A DNA stretch of 64,000 bases from Weissella oryzae SG25. Lineage in GTDB: Bacteria; Bacillota; Bacilli; Lactobacillales; Lactobacillaceae. Positions 26,001 to 34,531 of the stretch are shown here, piece after piece. A model generated the notes under the pieces. That model saw nothing but the letters and a program-made list of their open reading frames with translations, was not told the DNA's origin and did not search any database. Both the position numbers and the translations under genes were made by a program. How positions within the stretch are numbered: the first letter of the stretch is position 1; the number at the start of each line of letters is the position of its first letter. The stretch is taken from the NCBI RefSeq assembly GCF_000691805.2, contig NZ_DF820484.1, positions 186,001-250,000 of the forward strand, given 5' to 3'.

Positions 26001-26930
26001 TTAAACTAAACGAAGTACAACCTTACCGTGAACGTGGCGCCCTCTTTGTAAAGCAATTGCTGCTTGATAATCAGTAATATCAAATCGCGCTGCGATTGGT
26101 ACTTGAAACTTCCCAGCAGCGATTGCAGTCAAAATCTCATTCATATCTGCCTTTGTTCCCTCAATACCACCAGTTAAGATAACATCATCAGGTACGGCCG
26201 GATAAGGCACGATTGTCGAAATTTGTCCCTGACCTAACCCCAAACTCTGAGCTAGCTCAACTACTTCTCGACCAAATAAATCAATCGCCTTATTAATGCC
26301 ATTTGGTGCAACCTCCTGCAAACGTTCAGCTACGCCAGGCCCATACTCAAGTGGCTGAGCACCCAACATTTCAAGATAATCAAAAGTACTCTTTGCTGCG
26401 GTACCAATTACCTCAGCGCCTCTTAATCTAGCTAGTTGTACTGCAAAGGTACCAACACCGCCAGAAGCCCCTCCAACTAACAAACGATCACCAGCCTCCA
26501 GATTCACCGCATGCAAGGCTGCTGCCGCACTCATTCCAGCGACTGCAAGGGTAGAAGCTAATTCATCTGATATTTCATCCGGTGTATGGAACATTTCACG
26601 ACTATTAATCCCGTTAATTATCATTTGCTCACGGGCAGAGCCCTTAACATTACCACCAAAAACCCGGTCACCTAACTTAAAATCGGTAACATTGGCACCA
26701 ACTTCAGAGATTTCACCAGCAAAGTCATAGCCAAATGTTCCTGGCAAGCTAAGACCAAAATCCGTACGAGCTACGGTTTCATTTTCTGGAAGCAACCAAT
26801 CCATTGGATTTAAACTAACTGCTTTAACATTTACACGAACTTCATCAGCTGCTAATGGTAAATCAACCGTTTCCCGCCATTCAAGCTGATCCGTTCCATT
26901 AAAAGCATCATACTGCAACGCCTTAGACAT
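26001..26930 (-). CDS. NADP-dependent zinc-less alcohol dehydrogenase / quinone oxidoreductase
   Basis: 309 residues of the medium-chain dehydrogenase superfamily without the zinc Cys/His ligands: GroES-like N-terminus (SLNPMDWLLPE, GTFGYDFAGEISEVG), then the Rossmann domain with LLVGGASGGVGTFAVQLA near residue 152. Such enzymes reduce quinones or enals with NADPH. A palindrome (AATGCTAAA-N2-TTTAGCATT) lies 50 bp upstream and may be an operator. Single-gene unit. Confidence 0.88.
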   Translation of the reverse strand: MSKALQYDAFNGTDQLEWRETVDLPLAADEVRVNVKAVSLNPMDWLLPENETVARTDFGLSLPGTFGYDFAGEISEVGANVTDFKLGDRVFGGNVKGSAREQMIINGINSREMFHTPDEISDELASTLAVAGMSAAAALHAVNLEAGDRLLVGGASGGVGTFAVQLARLRGAEVIGTAAKSTFDYLEMLGAQPLEYGPGVAERLQEVAPNGINKAIDLFGREVVELAQSLGLGQGQISTIVPYPAVPDDVILTGGIEGTKADMNEILTAIAAGKFQVPIAARFDITDYQAAIALQRGRHVHGKVVLRLV

Positions 26931-26980
26931 GTGTACCTCCTGAATATAGCCAAACTCGCCACTCTTATCTTCAAATGCTT

Positions 26981-27000
26981 AATGCTAAAAATTTAGCATT
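26981..27000. promoter_or_regulatory. Palindrome upstream of the oxidoreductase gene
   Basis: AATGCTAAA-AA-TTTAGCATT, a perfect 9-bp inverted repeat with 2-bp spacer, 51 bp before the start codon. Its size suggests a dimeric repressor site; no regulator gene adjoins it. Confidence 0.45.
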
Positions 27001-27175
27001 TCAACTACTATAGTGCTTTTTTAAAGATTGTCAACACTTTGCCTTGTGTTGTGTAAAAATATAAATTGCTGCGCTATTATTAAGCTTTAAGATGAACTTA
27101 AATCCTGTCTGCATTTCGTATAAATTCCAAGCTAAGCCAAGTAAGCTATATCAAATAATTCAAAGGACCCATGCC

Positions 27176-28276
27176 ATGATGAAAAAAATCATCTCAGATG
27201 AGCAACAACTTAAAATATTAGCCGATATTGTTGCTATTAACACTGTTAATGCAAATGAAGCCAGCTTAGCAGCCTATTTCAGCAAATTTTTCCAACAATA
27301 TAATATTAAAACCAAAGAAATTAAGACCAGCATCCCCGGTCGCAGTAACTTAGTTGCCGAAATTGGTAATGCTGGTCCGATTATTGGTTTTGCCGGTCGT
27401 ATCCGTTTTATGCTGACTGTTAATGAAGAACAAGCACAGGCAGGGGCAAAGCAACTTAGCAAACTGGGTTACGCCGATGATTTATCCGCACTAGTCATTG
27501 CTGAACCAACTGGTGTTCGTATCGAGCACCTAGAGGCCTACCTCACTTCAGGTGGCGTAAACTTGACCAAGAGTTCAGTTACAGAGGTATTAGCTAATAT
27601 TAGCGCGCAACAAAAGGAGCAACACTTTGCCCTCCATGCTCATAAGGGCTTCTTAGCCTACGATGTTTTGGCAAAAGGAAAAGCTGCACACTCGTCGACA
27701 CCAGCAGCAGGTGTAGATGCAATTGCACAAATTGTAAACTATTATCAAGCTGAATCTGACTTATATGATAGCTTCACCCAAAGTAATCTCTTACTGGGTA
27801 AAACCATTCGAGGAGCAAATATTCTAAGAGGTGGTATTCAAGCTAATTCAATTGCTGGTGAGGCCAAACTATCCGAGCTTACACGGATTATTCCAGAGCT
27901 TCCAGCGCAAACCTTAGCTAATAAGCTAAATCAATTAGTTACCAATTTAAATCAACAAAATCCTAGTGCAGCATATCTAGAGCTATTGATTAAAGATATG
28001 GGTGCAGCAATGATTAGCCCTGCAGAAGCTAAAATTGTCTTAGCAGGACAAGATACAGCCAAAATCGCTTTCCCAAATGAAAGTACACTGCCTACTCTAA
28101 GTGCATCTATGGGTACTGACGCAAGCCGTTTTGCAGCAGCTAATCCAAATTTGACCGTATTAATCTTAGGACCTGGTAATGACACTGCTCACCAAGAAAA
28201 TGAATATGTCGAAAAAGCTAGCTTTTTAAGTATGGCCGATTACTATTACACCCTTGCCTATAATTTTTTAACTTAA
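27176..28276 (+). CDS. M20-family ArgE/DapE deacylase homologue lacking the first metal-site block
   Basis: 366 residues. The second half of an M20 peptidase is intact: LTVNEEQAQAGA (the Glu-Glu pair), VIAEPTG, a Lys-rich cap, AHKGFLAYDV, GKAAHSSTP and the final GPGNDTAHQENE. The expected N-terminal block with GHxDVV and the bridging Asp (GRGxxDMKGG) is absent: the chain goes directly from LVAEIGNAGPIIGFAG to RIRFMLTVNEE. About 55 residues appear deleted in frame, matching the shortfall from the usual length of about 420. Two of the zinc ligands are thus gone, so the product is probably inactive or altered. AAAGGA 8 nt before 27176 fixes the start. Confidence 0.75.
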   Translation: MMKKIISDEQQLKILADIVAINTVNANEASLAAYFSKFFQQYNIKTKEIKTSIPGRSNLVAEIGNAGPIIGFAGRIRFMLTVNEEQAQAGAKQLSKLGYADDLSALVIAEPTGVRIEHLEAYLTSGGVNLTKSSVTEVLANISAQQKEQHFALHAHKGFLAYDVLAKGKAAHSSTPAAGVDAIAQIVNYYQAESDLYDSFTQSNLLLGKTIRGANILRGGIQANSIAGEAKLSELTRIIPELPAQTLANKLNQLVTNLNQQNPSAAYLELLIKDMGAAMISPAEAKIVLAGQDTAKIAFPNESTLPTLSASMGTDASRFAAANPNLTVLILGPGNDTAHQENEYVEKASFLSMADYYYTLAYNFLT

Positions 28277-28292
28277 AACCCTCAAAAGCAGA

Positions 28293-28319
28293 CCATTTGT
28301 GATAAATGATCTGTTTTTT
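28293..28319 (+). terminator. Terminator of the M20 homologue
   Basis: Stem CAGACCATTT / AAATGATCTG with one mismatch, followed by TTTTTTA. Confidence 0.65.
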
Positions 28320-28329
28320 ATTATTCGCC

Positions 28330-28343
28330 TTACAAAGCTGTAA
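28330..28343. promoter_or_regulatory. Predicted BceR-type operator
   Basis: TTACA-N4-TGTAA, an exact inverted repeat of the kind bound by Bce-type response regulators, just upstream of TTGCAT (28346-28351) and TATAAT (28370-28375), 60 bp from the transporter ATPase gene. Confidence 0.55.
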
Positions 28344-28432
28344 GTTTGCATTGCACTTTTTTCAGTTAATATAATTAAAGGAGTATCTACCATGTTTTTA
28401 CAATCATCACTATCGGTTAGAGGGAAAATAAA

Positions 28433-29185
28433 ATGCTATTAAAAGTAAACCATGTTAAAAAAATTTTCAAAACGAGTTTTTCAAAGGAAGAAACGATTGC
28501 TTTAGTCGATATTGATTTTTCAGTTGAGACCGGTGAATATGTCGCTATCATGGGAGAATCTGGATCTGGAAAGACAACGCTCTTGAACATCTTATCGACT
28601 TTAGAACAACCCACTCGGGGGCAAGTTACCCTTGCAGACCAAGAAATTACTCGATTAACAGATAAAGCCATGGCTGACTTCCGCAAAGACCATTTAGGCT
28701 TTGTTTTTCAAGACTTTAACCTTCTTGATACACTGTCAGTTCGTGACAATATCTACCTTCCCTTAGTCTTAAACAAAGTACCCTTATCTGTCATGCAAAC
28801 ACGTTTGGCAGAGCTTGCCCCACAATTAGGTCTCACTGATTTTCTAGATAAACAACCCTTTGAACTTTCTGGTGGTCAAAAACAAAAAGTTGCGATTGCA
28901 CGTGCACTAATTAGCCAACCAGATTTAATCTTAGCTGATGAACCAACTGCTGCGCTGGATTTTAGAAATTCCGAAAATTTATTGCAGCTATTTGAACAAA
29001 TCAATACAAATGGCCAGACAATTTTAATGGTTACACACTCAAGCCTAGTTGCTAGTCACGCCAAACGAGTTTTATTTATTAAGGATGGCATCTTATATCA
29101 TCAGCTGTATCGTGGTAATAAAAATCCTCGCGAATTTGCCAAAGAAATTACGCTCTCACTAAACTCTTTCTTGGGGGGAATGTAA
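28433..29185 (+). CDS. bceA: BceA-type ABC transporter ATP-binding protein
   Basis: 250 residues of the MacB/Bce class: Walker A MGESGSGKTTLLN near residue 36, Q-loop FVFQDFNLLDTL, signature ELSGGQKQKVAIARALI, Walker B LILADEPTAALD and the switch His. With the permease that follows 1 nt later it forms a detoxification and sensing transporter for cell-wall-active peptides such as bacitracin. Symbol given by family; the actual peptide is unknown. Confidence 0.88.
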   Translation: MLLKVNHVKKIFKTSFSKEETIALVDIDFSVETGEYVAIMGESGSGKTTLLNILSTLEQPTRGQVTLADQEITRLTDKAMADFRKDHLGFVFQDFNLLDTLSVRDNIYLPLVLNKVPLSVMQTRLAELAPQLGLTDFLDKQPFELSGGQKQKVAIARALISQPDLILADEPTAALDFRNSENLLQLFEQINTNGQTILMVTHSSLVASHAKRVLFIKDGILYHQLYRGNKNPREFAKEITLSLNSFLGGM

Positions 29186-29186
29186 G

Positions 29187-31181
29187 ATGCTTAGCATGAA
29201 ATTGGCTTGGAATAATATAAAAAAATCACTAAACAACTTTGCCCCTTTCTTAATGACGACCACTGTGATGTATACAATTCTTTTTATCGTAGTGGCTCTT
29301 AGTGACTCACCTTCGCTTGACAAACTAGCCTCACCTGGCAACTCAATTGCTGCTTTTATGACCTTTGCTTTGGCAATCTTAACAATTTTCACTGCAATTA
29401 TCTTAATTTATAGCTATCGCTTTTTACAACTTCAACGGTCTCGCGAATTTGGCCTATATGACATCTTAGGCTTTGGCAAATTTAAAATTATTATGGTTGC
29501 TGGTTGTGAATTAATCTACTCTTACTTTTTAACTGTTTTTTTGGGCACATTGGTAGGTAGTATCCTTGCTAAATTTCTTTTTCTAATTTTTGTAAACTTG
29601 ATTGGTGGAAACTACTTTAATTTAATCATTTCATTTAATGTCATTAGTAAAACTGCCTTAATTTTCTTTAGCTTTTTTTTGTTCCTTTTTATAATTGGTG
29701 CATTCATCATTAATCGTCAAGCTGGCTTAACTTTAATTAATGCCAATAAAAAAGGTGAAACGGAACCACAAGCTAATCGTTTACTAGCTTTAATCGCAAT
29801 TATTTTACTCGGTGTTGGCTATGGTCTAGCCTTATCAGTTCTTAACCCGATTGAGGCTCTCTTACGTTTTGCAATTGCAATTGTCTTGGTAATCTTGGGT
29901 ACTTATTTTTTCTATATTAGCTTTATTACTTGGTACTTAAAATGGCGTAAAAGCCTAAAATCATACTATACAAATAAAAACTTCATTCCAATTAGCTCAA
30001 TGCTATACCGAATGAAACAAAATGCTCTTGGATTGGCTAGTATTACAATTCTACTTTCCATGGCTCTAGTTACTATTGTCGTGACCGCAAGCATCTTTTT
30101 TGGTACCAATAATTTTGTCAGCCAACAATTTCCACAATCTGCGCGTGCAACACTACAGGTACCATTAAAAACACCAACTAGTGCAGTAACTCAAAAAATC
30201 AACCAAGCGGCCTCGCACGCCCACGTTGACATCAAACAAGTCAAAACCGTTGAAATTGTATATGGCTTAACCTTTGATAATCAAAATAGTACTAATAAAA
30301 TTATCAATGCTGACCATACCGCGAAAACTCTCGAAACATACAAAACATTAACTGTTAATTTAATTACACAAACAGATTTCAAAAAACTTGGCAATCATCT
30401 ACCAAATCTCGTAGAAAATCAAGTCGGCGTTTATGACCTTCAGGGTAATAAAGGGGAGCAACTTAAAACCATAAATTGGTTTGGTCAACCTTTTAAAGTT
30501 AAGTACCATATTACTCATTTAACCGATTATCCTGAATCGATTAACTACACAAACACTATTTTAATCGTATTGCCTAACAATCAACTTTTAAGCCAAGCAC
30601 ATCTAGCTTATAATAAAATCGCTTACGCTCATAATAAGTCAGATAACACAAAGACACTTATTTCTCTCTTCAATATTCCAGCGGCTAAGACCGATGCCTA
30701 TTATCAAGCCTTTAACCATTTAATAGATCATACAGACTCCTTTAGTGGCTTTGTGTCATTTAAACATGTCTTAGCAAAACAAATGAAAGCAATCATCGGT
30801 GGCTTCTTATTCATTGGCTTCGTCTTAAGTATTAGTTTTATTTTGGGAGCAGCTTTAATTATTTATTACAAACAACTAACTGAAGGGCTTCAAGATAAAC
30901 GAAGTTATGAAATTCTACAAGAACTTGGTTTATCAAAAATTGAAATTTCTAAAAGTATTGCAGTTCAACTTCGCTTTATCTTCCTTCTACCAATCATAAT
31001 AATGATTGTCCATTTTTGCTTTGCTTATAAAATGATTCAAAGTTCACTAACTCTTTTTAGTATCAATGATTCAAGCTTAATTATGACTATTTCAATTTTA
31101 ACAATTGCAATAATCTTCCTGCTCTACTGGTTAATTTATAAATTAACCTCAAAAGTTTATTACAAAATTATTGAACGTTAA
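29187..31181 (+). CDS. bceB: BceB-type ABC transporter permease
   Basis: 664 residues with the Bce topology: about ten membrane helices, FtsX-like segments near both ends, and a large extracytoplasmic domain (about residues 310-530) between helices seven and eight, which binds the peptide and signals to the kinase. RBS-coupled to the ATPase gene (GGGGGGA before the start). Ends before a strong terminator that separates it from the two-component genes. Confidence 0.88.
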   Translation: MLSMKLAWNNIKKSLNNFAPFLMTTTVMYTILFIVVALSDSPSLDKLASPGNSIAAFMTFALAILTIFTAIILIYSYRFLQLQRSREFGLYDILGFGKFKIIMVAGCELIYSYFLTVFLGTLVGSILAKFLFLIFVNLIGGNYFNLIISFNVISKTALIFFSFFLFLFIIGAFIINRQAGLTLINANKKGETEPQANRLLALIAIILLGVGYGLALSVLNPIEALLRFAIAIVLVILGTYFFYISFITWYLKWRKSLKSYYTNKNFIPISSMLYRMKQNALGLASITILLSMALVTIVVTASIFFGTNNFVSQQFPQSARATLQVPLKTPTSAVTQKINQAASHAHVDIKQVKTVEIVYGLTFDNQNSTNKIINADHTAKTLETYKTLTVNLITQTDFKKLGNHLPNLVENQVGVYDLQGNKGEQLKTINWFGQPFKVKYHITHLTDYPESINYTNTILIVLPNNQLLSQAHLAYNKIAYAHNKSDNTKTLISLFNIPAAKTDAYYQAFNHLIDHTDSFSGFVSFKHVLAKQMKAIIGGFLFIGFVLSISFILGAALIIYYKQLTEGLQDKRSYEILQELGLSKIEISKSIAVQLRFIFLLPIIIMIVHFCFAYKMIQSSLTLFSINDSSLIMTISILTIAIIFLLYWLIYKLTSKVYYKIIER

Positions 31182-31200
31182 TTTAACTATCCTAGAGCAA

Positions 31201-31236
31201 AAAAGTCCCAGCAAAATTTACTTGCTGGGACTTTTT
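31201..31236 (+). terminator. Terminator between the Bce transporter and its two-component genes
   Basis: 14-bp stem AAAAGTCCCAGCAA / TTGCTGGGACTTTT. Confidence 0.9.
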
Positions 31237-31324
31237 GTGACTTTTAATTTTTATGTTATAATCGCCGAATATACGATATATAAAAATTACAAAGGTTAAT
31301 ATTATATAGTAACAAGGAGTTCAG

Positions 31325-31984
31325 ATGTTAAAAATCTTTATTGTTGAAGATGATCAAACAATTGTACGGATGTTAAAGATGGCTTTACAGAATGAATTTA
31401 TTGTCCAAAGTGTACATAATTTCAATGCTGTTAAACAGGAAATCATTGAAGCTAAAGCCGACCTTGTTTTAATGGATATTCAACTTCCCTTTTTTAGTGG
31501 CTTCCATTGGACAACCGCTTTACGAGAAATTAGCAAGCTACCAATTATTTTTATTTCTAGTACTTCGGATGAAATGGATCAAATTACCGCAATGAACCAA
31601 GGGGCGGATGATTTTGTAACTAAACCTTTTTCAATTGACCTTTTAAAAGCTAAAATCACCGCATTGCTTCGCCGTACTTATAACTATGCCGGTAGCGAAA
31701 AACTCACCTTTGCTGGCTATGAATTAAGCGCTAACGTTCTTTCAAAAGGAACCAAGCAAATCGAACTAACTATTTCAGAAAACAAATTATTAACCCTCCT
31801 CTTCCGCGCAAATGGGGCCAATGTCACCAAAGAAAAACTACTTGAAACCCTTTGGGATAACGATGAATTTTTGGATATTAACACCCTTAATGTCAAAATT
31901 ACCCGCCTACGCAAAAAACTTAGTCCAATTGGTTTCGACCAGCACATTATCACTAAACGGGGGATTGGTTATGCCCTTATTTAA
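31325..31984 (+). CDS. bceR: OmpR-family response regulator (BceR type)
   Basis: 219 residues: receiver domain with acidic EDD near residue 8, phospho-acceptor Asp in LVLMDIQLP near residue 51, conserved Thr/Ser and Lys (KPF near residue 101), then a winged-helix DNA-binding domain ending in ITKRGIGYALI. It is coupled to the kinase by a 14-nt overlap. By context it senses via the BceAB transporter and activates it through the TTACA-N4-TGTAA site. Confidence 0.92.
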   Translation: MLKIFIVEDDQTIVRMLKMALQNEFIVQSVHNFNAVKQEIIEAKADLVLMDIQLPFFSGFHWTTALREISKLPIIFISSTSDEMDQITAMNQGADDFVTKPFSIDLLKAKITALLRRTYNYAGSEKLTFAGYELSANVLSKGTKQIELTISENKLLTLLFRANGANVTKEKLLETLWDNDEFLDINTLNVKITRLRKKLSPIGFDQHIITKRGIGYALI

Positions 31985-32849
31985 ATATCTCAAAGCCCAG
32001 TACGCACTAATTATTACCTTTTGCCTAGTTGCGCTTTTTTTACCGCTCAGCCTCTTACTATGGCATGTTCCACTTTTTGCTGCAATTAATAGTGGTACTA
32101 CTGTTGGCTTGTTGGCTTTAATCTATTTAAGTTGGCACTTTTTAACTTGGCGTAAACAAGAACGCTTTACAGATAAATTATTAGAAGAAAATCACCAACT
32201 ATCCACACAGCTTAGCGAGCAGATTAAAAACGAACAGGCCTTCAATGATATTATTCGCGTTTGGAGTCACCAGATGAAAGTTCCTATGACTGCAATTGAT
32301 ATGATGACGCAAACAAAGCTCGATGGCCAAGAATTACAAAATCAACTTTTTTATCTAAATTATTATTTAAATCTGCTCTTAGAGTATCAACGAATTATTA
32401 ACCTATCTAGCGATTTTCGTTTTGAGGAAGTTTCTGTAAAAAGCAGTGCTGTTAAAATCATTAAAAAATATCGGACCTTTTTTATTCAAAAAGGCCTAAC
32501 AATTACCATTCATGCTGACCCGGATTGGCAATTAATTACTGACCGTCGCTGGTTTGAACTAGCTTTAGAGCAAGTTATTAACAATGCCATTAAATATACT
32601 AAAACTGGTGGTATTACCATCGATATTCAGACCGGACAAATCAAAATTAGTGACACCGGGATTGGAATTCTCCCCGAAGATTTACCTCGCCTTTTTGAAC
32701 ACGGCTTTACTGGTTTTAACGGCCGTATTCAAGATAAATCATCCGGTTTAGGGCTCTACCTAAGTCATTTAATTCTCGAAAAACTGACGTTGCAAATTAG
32801 TATTAGTTCAACCATCGATGTTGGAAGCCAAGTTACAATTAAGAAATAA
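31971..32849 (+). CDS. bceS: Intramembrane-sensing histidine kinase (BceS type)
   Basis: 292 residues: two N-terminal membrane helices joined by only a few residues, so no extracellular sensor, then the His-box WSHQMKVPMTAIDMM, N-box QVINNAIKYT, and ATP motifs DTGIGI and GLGLYLS. This architecture marks the Bce-type kinases that rely on the transporter for sensing. GGGGGA lies just upstream of the ATG at 31971; longer frames open upstream are within the regulator gene and are not credible. Confidence 0.9.
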   Translation: MPLFKYLKAQYALIITFCLVALFLPLSLLLWHVPLFAAINSGTTVGLLALIYLSWHFLTWRKQERFTDKLLEENHQLSTQLSEQIKNEQAFNDIIRVWSHQMKVPMTAIDMMTQTKLDGQELQNQLFYLNYYLNLLLEYQRIINLSSDFRFEEVSVKSSAVKIIKKYRTFFIQKGLTITIHADPDWQLITDRRWFELALEQVINNAIKYTKTGGITIDIQTGQIKISDTGIGILPEDLPRLFEHGFTGFNGRIQDKSSGLGLYLSHLILEKLTLQISISSTIDVGSQVTIKK

Positions 32850-32902
32850 AAAACATCTTGAACCTGTAATCATAATAATGATACAAGCTCAAGATGTTTT
32901 TT
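32848..32902. terminator. Bidirectional terminator after the histidine kinase
   Basis: Stem AAAAAACATCTTGA / TCAAGATGTTTTTT between two convergent genes. Confidence 0.85.
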
Positions 32903-33083
32903 ATCGACGTCGATATTCAATCCGCCGTGCTTTGGCATTAGCCAACCGTACCGTTCGGTAAGCTTTAGCTGCCATCATACCAGTTAAACCGCTAGCGATA
33001 ATAATCACTGGTACCATTGAAATTGCTAAACTTGCTGTCGACATTTCAAACTTTTCATGTCGATCACGATATGCAACACTCAT
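32901..33083 (-). CDS. Small single-span membrane protein of unknown function
   Basis: 60 residues: a charged N-terminus (SVAYRDRHEKFEM), one membrane helix (residues about 16-42) and a basic tail rich in Arg. GGAGG lies 6 nt before the ATG at 33083, better than the upstream start. No family is recognised. It is transcribed toward the Bce operon and has a good ribosome site, so it is probably real. Confidence 0.65.
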   Translation of the reverse strand: MSVAYRDRHEKFEMSTASLAISMVPVIIIASGLTGMMAAKAYRTVRLANAKARRIEYRRR

Positions 33084-33151
33084 AAAGTACCTCCATAATT
33101 TCCATAAAAACAATCAACTATGACCTTAATTATAACAGGAATGGGGCTCAA

Positions 33152-33760
33152 TTAATGTAATTCAGCTGCTTTTGCTAAGTCAATCGCTGCTTCTATCGCT
33201 GCAAGTGTCCTAATCTTCCCTAGACGGGGGAAAATATGCTTAACGGTCAAATCATGTGCTTCTTCACTCATATCAGTCATTGCTTCAGGTACAAGAATCA
33301 AATCATAACCTGCTTGCGCAGCTTCTCGAGCCGTCGTATCTACCCCAATTGAAGTGGCAATTCCAGTTAAAATCACCGTCTTAATTCCTCGCCGCCGTAA
33401 TTGTACATCTAAATCAGTACCATAAAAGGCACCCCAATTATGTTTATTTACCTTAATAACATTATCAGCCATAACATCATTAGCAATTGCTGTTGAATAC
33501 GCTGTGAAGTCCTGGCTGGGCTGGTTGCTACCAAGCGATACTTGATCCGTTGCTGGTGTGAAACGTTCACCACCATTATTTTTGACTCGAATTAGGGCAA
33601 TTAGAGCTGGCGTATTTTTCAATTGTGCTAATAGTTCGTTATTACGTTTAACAATTGTCTGCCCATCCTCTGGTGCTAGACCAGTACGCTCAGCAATCCC
33701 TTTTTGTAAATCGATAACCACAAGCGCGGTTGTCTTCAAATCCAATGTTAAGTTGTCCAT
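33152..33760 (-). CDS. Isochorismatase-like hydrolase with Gly in place of catalytic Cys
   Basis: 202 residues of the isochorismatase fold: catalytic Asp in LVVIDLQKGI near residue 17, Lys in NVIKVNKHNWGAF, and the usual cis-peptide strand VILTGIATS. The position that normally holds the nucleophilic Cys reads SIGVDTTA, so a Gly replaces it. Either the protein belongs to the Cys-less subfamily or it is inactive. It is divergent from a TetR gene at 33894, which likely controls it. Confidence 0.82.
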   Translation of the reverse strand: MDNLTLDLKTTALVVIDLQKGIAERTGLAPEDGQTIVKRNNELLAQLKNTPALIALIRVKNNGGERFTPATDQVSLGSNQPSQDFTAYSTAIANDVMADNVIKVNKHNWGAFYGTDLDVQLRRRGIKTVILTGIATSIGVDTTAREAAQAGYDLILVPEAMTDMSEEAHDLTVKHIFPRLGKIRTLAAIEAAIDLAKAAELH

Positions 33761-33817
33761 CTTGCTTACTCCGCTTATATAAAATTATCTTATTATTAAC
33801 CCTTTTGCTGATTTTGT

Positions 33818-33840
33818 AAATTAATCTCAAGCGTTAATTT
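33818..33840. promoter_or_regulatory. Inverted repeat in the divergent hydrolase/TetR region
   Basis: AAATTAA-N9-TTAATTT midway between the two divergent starts; a candidate TetR operator, though AT-rich enough to arise by chance. Confidence 0.35.
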
Positions 33841-33893
33841 TATTAATGCTATGTTAAAATATAGATATTGTAAATTGTCGAAAGGAGACTACC

Positions 33894-34460
33894 ATGGGGA
33901 AACGTGACCTTTCAAAAAATAAAATTATCGATGCCACAATTGAATTAGCTAAACAAATTGGCATTGATAAAGTTAGTTTTCCGCGACTAGCAGAATATTT
34001 TAATATCAAAGCACCTTCACTATATAATCATTTTAGCAATATGACTCAAGTTCGTATTGAAACCGCCATCTATTTAGAGAACATTTTATTTGATCGTCTA
34101 ATGAATAACCTTCCTGGGTTACGACCAACTGATGCTCTACGCAAATATGCGGAAATATATGAAATTTTCGCTAACGAATACAGTGCCGTTTATGAGTTAT
34201 TAAACATTGTACCTCGTGTTGATAATAAAGAACTATCAGCTGTTAATCACGATATTTTTAATTTCATCAACCAAATTATTAGTAATTTTAAACTGGATGA
34301 TGATGAAGTCGTCCATTCCAGCCGGATGTTCCGTTCCATGTTGCATGGCTATATCACAATGCGTCAACTTGGCTACTTTACTACACGTGAGCAGTTACCA
34401 AATGATTCATTCAACTGGATGGTTGAAAAGTTCATTTTGTCTTTACAAGCCCACGAGTAA
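33894..34460 (+). CDS. TetR-family transcriptional regulator
   Basis: 188 residues: helix-turn-helix in residues 10-55 (IDATIELAKQIGIDKVSFPRL then APSLYNHFSNMTQV) and a C-terminal WHG-type ligand domain with the FRSMLHGYITMRQLGYF segment. AAAGGAGA precedes the start. It is divergent from the isochorismatase-like gene and ends in a strong terminator. Confidence 0.87.
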   Translation: MGKRDLSKNKIIDATIELAKQIGIDKVSFPRLAEYFNIKAPSLYNHFSNMTQVRIETAIYLENILFDRLMNNLPGLRPTDALRKYAEIYEIFANEYSAVYELLNIVPRVDNKELSAVNHDIFNFINQIISNFKLDDDEVVHSSRMFRSMLHGYITMRQLGYFTTREQLPNDSFNWMVEKFILSLQAHE

Positions 34461-34470
34461 CTTATACTTA

Positions 34471-34512
34471 AAAAAGGACTGACAATGTGTTACAACACTT
34501 GTCAGTCCTTTT
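34471..34512 (+). terminator. Terminator of the TetR gene
   Basis: Stem AAAAGGACTGACAA / TTGTCAGTCCTTTT directly before a parS site. Confidence 0.85.
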
Positions 34513-34513
34513 A

Positions 34514-34529
34514 TGTTTCACGTGAAACA
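34514..34529. other. parS site (perfect 16-bp palindrome)
   Basis: TGTTTCACGTGAAACA, identical to the site at 11682 and an exact consensus match, extended by symmetric A/T bases. Intergenic between convergent genes. Confidence 0.9.
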
Positions 34530-34531
34530 TA

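Noticed and set aside
31812-31970. An N-terminal extension of the histidine kinase
   Set aside because: This stretch is the response regulator read in another frame; a ribosome site precedes the ATG at 31971.
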